A stretch of 5,931 nucleotides of DNA, from NCBI GenBank assembly GCA_021789565.1, contig JAJYJL010000585.1:1-5931 (forward strand). Reading direction: 5' to 3'. Source of the DNA: Acidobacteriota bacterium (GTDB lineage Bacteria; Acidobacteriota; Terriglobia; UBA7540). A model generated the notes under the pieces. That model saw only the letters and a list, made by a program, of their open reading frames with translations. It was not told where the DNA came from and made no database searches. Both the position numbers and the translations under genes were made by a program. How positions within the stretch are numbered: the stretch's first letter is position 1; the number at the start of each line of letters is the position of its first letter. Of the stretch, positions 5,291 through 5,931 are shown in pieces.

Positions 5291-5385
5291 GGTTTTGCCT
5301 GGGCGCGGCACTTTGAACGTCGGACTAGAGTTAAAAAGAACTTTCGCTGGTTATAGACCGCCGTTACAACTGAGCAATCAGCCTG

Positions 5386-5931
5386 TCACTTCGCGCGGTA
5401 GCGGGCAATATACGAATCCAGAAAGTCAAAGCGTTTCTGGTCGGTTGCGGTGGCGGAGTGCATGTCCGGACCGAGGATCATTACCTGAAGGTCCTGCGGC
5501 GTGTAGCGCGGCCAGTGGGGAAGACCCGGTCCATTGGGATTGCCCGTCTTCGCAAAGTCTGACCAGTAGGTCATCATGGCGTCTGAGACCCTGAAATCCA
5601 CAGGCTGCCACGGGGCTTGTTGCCATTTCAGGGTGCCGAAGACGTACTCAATATCGGCCGAGTGGCGCGCGCCCAGCTTCTCAAGAGGGATGTCTCCGTC
5701 CATGGCTCCCGGAGGCGCGGGCGGCGTGCGAGTAAAAAGGTAACGATAAACGGGCGAATCGCCAGTCTTGTTCTGCATTTCGAGCCATTTCCAAGTGACG
5801 TAAACGGTGAAGAAATCGCCTGCCAGGTTTTCGGTGGATTGGCGAGTCGCAGTCTTGTTCGCGTGCGGATAGAATTTAAGCGCTTCGTCAGCCTCTGATC
5901 CGAAGCGTTCCTTGACCGCCTTGATCAGGTT
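5386..5931 (-). CDS. Type B carboxylesterase, C-terminal part (5' end outside window)
   Basis: Alpha/beta-hydrolase of the carboxylesterase/lipase family; it hydrolyses ester bonds and members are often exported. The window holds 181 C-terminal codons, open to the edge without a stop; full-length relatives have roughly 500-550 residues. Counting from the first visible residue: a FGSEADEALKFYP helix (10-22), DFFTVYVTWKWLEMQ (39-53), PVYRYLFTR (60-68), GARHSADIEYVFG (87-99) with the catalytic His at 90, and YWSDFAKTGNPNGPG (122-136), then HWPRY (139-143). The catalytic serine (GESAGG in the family) and the acidic triad member would be upstream, beyond 5931. An ATG at 5776-5778 is internal, since strong homology-like sequence continues upstream of it. 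The substrate cannot be inferred. Confidence 0.93.
   Translation of the reverse strand, partial: NLIKAVKERFGSEADEALKFYPHANKTATRQSTENLAGDFFTVYVTWKWLEMQNKTGDSPVYRYLFTRTPPAPPGAMDGDIPLEKLGARHSADIEYVFGTLKWQQAPWQPVDFRVSDAMMTYWSDFAKTGNPNGPGLPHWPRYTPQDLQVMILGPDMHSATATDQKRFDFLDSYIARYRAK

Larger units (their letters stand above)
5052..5385. other. Intergenic stretch without a convincing gene
   Basis: Between the orphan gene's upstream hairpin and the carboxylesterase stop I see no coding signal with a ribosome binding site. It holds the TGGGAC array (5158-5184), an AT-richer tract (about 5185-5260) unlike the GC-rich surroundings, and a small hairpin (5266-5290). No good promoter for the orphan gene was found by eye on the minus strand. 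Confidence 0.6.

Noticed and set aside
5295..5594. A 99-codon plus-strand open frame near the right end
   Set aside because: Most of it overlaps the carboxylesterase on the opposite strand, with no supporting start signal or recognisable domain.

Overview
The window is a GC-rich bacterial chromosomal segment carrying housekeeping and metabolic genes, plus one intergenic-repeat-rich stretch. The zinc-ribbon (four-cysteine) form of ribosomal protein L28, a SurA-type foldase lipoprotein, a separate biotin carboxylase and biotinyl carrier pair, and a type B carboxylesterase together fit Acidobacteriota or a similar soil lineage. This is inference from gene types and remembered family patterns; the window has no rRNA or long phylogenetic marker.

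Layout: 81-272 (-) is rpmB (L28). Only 17 bp away and divergent is 290-1459 (+), a parvulin-type peptidyl-prolyl isomerase predicted to be a lipoprotein. Convergent with it, 20 bp from stop to stop, is a two-gene minus-strand operon: 2041-3558, a biotin carboxylase with a TTG start, then 1480-2025, a biotinyl carrier protein with an EAMKM biotinylation site. These two form the alpha half of an acyl-CoA carboxylase (acetyl- or propionyl-CoA type); no carboxyltransferase gene is present. The two reading frames are the same and are separated by one TGA plus five sense codons.

3559-4043 has no convincing gene but is full of structure: leader hairpins upstream of the carboxylase, a candidate promoter, a REP-like palindrome, two competing hairpins, and a nested tandem repeat (10-12 bp GGGTTCGTTTT units inside a period of about 65 bp). 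4044-5009 (-) encodes a cysteine-free, charged, helical protein of an uncharacterised family with the motif NRRNAQKSTGPRT. Its 3' end runs into the repeats: a -1 frame change at its last AAA codon would add a 34-residue tail with NEP and KTNP motifs. The TGGGACAAA motif stands in inverted orientation at the gene's 3' end and upstream of its start, where it is part of a TGGGAC tandem array. 5386-5931 (-) is the C-terminal third of a type B carboxylesterase that continues beyond the window.

Functionally, the rpmB, foldase, carboxylase and esterase genes look like ordinary neighbours without one shared pathway. The carboxylase pair clearly works together. The most unusual part is about 3.87-5.18 kb, where an orphan protein gene and two families of short repeats look like one unit, possibly a mobile or repeat-spreading cassette.
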